Shown piece by piece: positions 34,214 to 35,259 of a DNA stretch of 35,259 nt. The notes under the pieces are model-generated. The model did not search any database. It was not told the DNA's origin and saw nothing but the letters and a program-made list of their open reading frames with translations. The stretch comes from an uncultured Actinomycetes bacterium (lineage in GTDB: Bacteria; Actinomycetota; Acidimicrobiia; Acidimicrobiales; RAAP-2): the NCBI GenBank assembly GCA_903874965.1, contig CAIQUD010000136.1, positions 1 through 35,259 of the forward strand, in the 5' to 3' direction. A program made the translations under genes and the position numbers. The first letter of the stretch is position 1. The number at the start of each line of letters is the position of its first letter.

Positions 34214-35024
34214 GCTTGCGGCGACTGGAGGAACAGGCTTTCCTGCCAATCCAGGAGAGCATGTACTGAATGAGTTGAAAGAGGCGTTGGGATCGAACAC
34301 CGGGCAACTTGGCGCGGTTTTTCGAGCGATGGAATCCGGAACGATTAAGAACGTCGACCTAGCAGACCAAGGAATCGTCGCGAATTCAGGTGTCGCGTAT
34401 CAACACAAAGTTGGCATTCGGGCGATTCTCGGGGAGAAGTTCCCCAAGGCTCCTTCGCTGGCTGCGGCGACTGGTCGTCGAATCGGGGGCTTGATTCGCG
34501 ACAATCCCGATTTTTCTCTTCCAGCGAAAGATTACCTCGCAGAGCTGAGATCCGCCCTTGATGAAATTTCGCAGGATGCTTCTGCCCAAGTAGCCGAAGA
34601 GAAGGATTTCGCCGCAAAGTCTGCAGCGATCGAAGCCAAAGTCGAGGAGTCGGCCGGCGTCTACGTATATACCCTTCCGACGTTCAGAAAGACGCCAATC
34701 AAGGTTGATCCAGATCGCTATTGGATGAAAGTGGGCAAGACCAAGCGATTCACTAAGAAGCGGATCAAGGAGCAAATGCGTGTCACCGGGCTCCCAGAAG
34801 ACCCCCTGATCCTTCGGGTGTACCAAACCAAGGACGACCGAATCGATGTGGTCGAGCGTGACCTTCACCGACTCCTAATTGCAGCTGGCCATTCAAGAAC
34901 GGAGGGGAAGACGGCCGGAATGGAATGGTTTGCTACAAATCTTGAATATCTAGACACCGTCGCCAAGGCCTTGGGCTGCACGATCGTGAGTGGGAGCGAC
35001 GAATCCGAGGATTCCGAAGAGTAG
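34206..35024 (+). CDS. GIY-YIG nuclease (T5orf172-like)
   Basis: 272 residues from ATG 34206, placed with GCAGGGA just upstream and overlapping the previous stop (ATGAGTGA). Residues about 1-150 are a helical region with a coiled-coil-like stretch (DASAQVAEEKDFAAKSAAIE). Residues about 150-265 match the GIY-YIG fold: AGVYVYTLP as the GIY strand, YWMKVGKTKR as the YIG strand with the Lys/Arg pair, VERDLHRLLIAAGH and GMEWFATNLEYLD with the catalytic-type Glu. T5orf172 proteins are nicking or restriction nucleases. With the DUF91-type protein it probably forms a two-gene nuclease system. Confidence 0.8.
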   Translation: MSELAATGGTGFPANPGEHVLNELKEALGSNTGQLGAVFRAMESGTIKNVDLADQGIVANSGVAYQHKVGIRAILGEKFPKAPSLAAATGRRIGGLIRDNPDFSLPAKDYLAELRSALDEISQDASAQVAEEKDFAAKSAAIEAKVEESAGVYVYTLPTFRKTPIKVDPDRYWMKVGKTKRFTKKRIKEQMRVTGLPEDPLILRVYQTKDDRIDVVERDLHRLLIAAGHSRTEGKTAGMEWFATNLEYLDTVAKALGCTIVSGSDESEDSEE

Positions 35025-35172
35025 CGAGCCGGCGATGGGTGACTCAGCAGCATGCCATCCTCGGAACCGCAGCGAGTCCACCGGATCTGTGTCGCTAAGT
35101 GAACGCCAATCTGATGAGTGAATCGCACTGGGTTGGCTGGAGGCTCCAGACTTTGGAAACAAGGATGGAGCC

Positions 35173-35259
35173 ATGGCAATCAAGAATCAGCAATCTCTGC
35201 CCAAGGGGCGGCGCTACAGCCCCGAGGAGAAAGAGCAGGCCGTCCGTCTCGTGCGGACC
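35173..35259 (+). CDS. IS3-type transposase OrfA, N-terminal part (cut by window edge)
   Basis: The first 29 codons only. The peptide contains GRRYSPEEKEQAVRLVR, a classic IS3-family OrfA start, after a short basic leader. ATG 35173 has AAGGATGGAG upstream. It differs from the left-edge transposase, so two distinct elements border the window. The 148 nt before it probably include the left end of this element; the terminal repeat could not be identified without the other end. Confidence 0.75.
   Translation, partial: MAIKNQQSLPKGRRYSPEEKEQAVRLVRT

Overview
The window comes from a high-GC bacterium, most likely an actinobacterium. The signs are frequent GTG/TTG starts, a PASTA-type lipoprotein, a DUF2510 fragment, a DUF429 protein and actinobacterial-style IS3 transposases. 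The class is not settled; Acidimicrobiia is a guess. The window is an accessory, defence-rich region with many decayed genes. It is bounded by two different IS3-like transposase starts, one at each edge and both pointing outward.

Left part (1-8.0 kb). After the first transposase start comes a PASTA-type lipoprotein (374-1429). A visibly more GC-rich block follows (about 1.7-4.22 kb), read on the minus strand. It holds a Tat-type signal-peptide protein cut off after the first strands of a carbohydrate-binding-like domain, a PrmC-like methyltransferase, and a protein whose first 72 residues are an almost eukaryotic ubiquitin. The ubiquitin is followed by what looks like the missing remainder of the same secreted protein. 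The simplest reading is that a methyltransferase-ubiquitin cassette was inserted into a secreted-protein gene. Next come a broken DUF3800-like remnant, a divergent pair of hypothetical genes, a pseudogene with an in-frame TAG, a PPP-type metallophosphatase and a 72-residue conserved protein.

Middle (8.4-30.7 kb). A protein kinase fused to a BRCT domain and a convergent DUF429 protein precede the main element, a 20 kb minus-strand operon resembling class 1 DISARM. In transcription order it encodes a SNF2 helicase (DrmD-like), a 1587-residue adenine methyltransferase (DrmMI-like), a 2096-residue helicase plus DUF1998 protein that looks like DrmA and DrmB in one chain with an added Vsr/DUF559-like nuclease-type tail, a UvrD-type helicase with a RelE/ParE-like N-terminus, a small ORF, an unrecognised 491-residue protein, and a phospholipase-D-type protein split by a frameshift. 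Junctions are 0-1 nt gaps or short overlaps, so the genes were probably co-transcribed and translationally coupled. The inferred role is phage restriction: the methylase marks self DNA and the helicase/nuclease-like proteins act on unmarked DNA. The broken PLD gene may mean the system is impaired or phase-variable.

Right part (30.7-35.3 kb). A decayed IS3 orfA, a DUF2510 fragment and a tyrosine-recombinase remnant lacking a catalytic arginine form a graveyard of mobile DNA. Beyond it lie an HNH endonuclease and, divergently, a two-gene operon of a RecB-like (DUF91-type) nuclease and a GIY-YIG nuclease. The second edge transposase follows. No rRNA, tRNA or CRISPR array was recognised.
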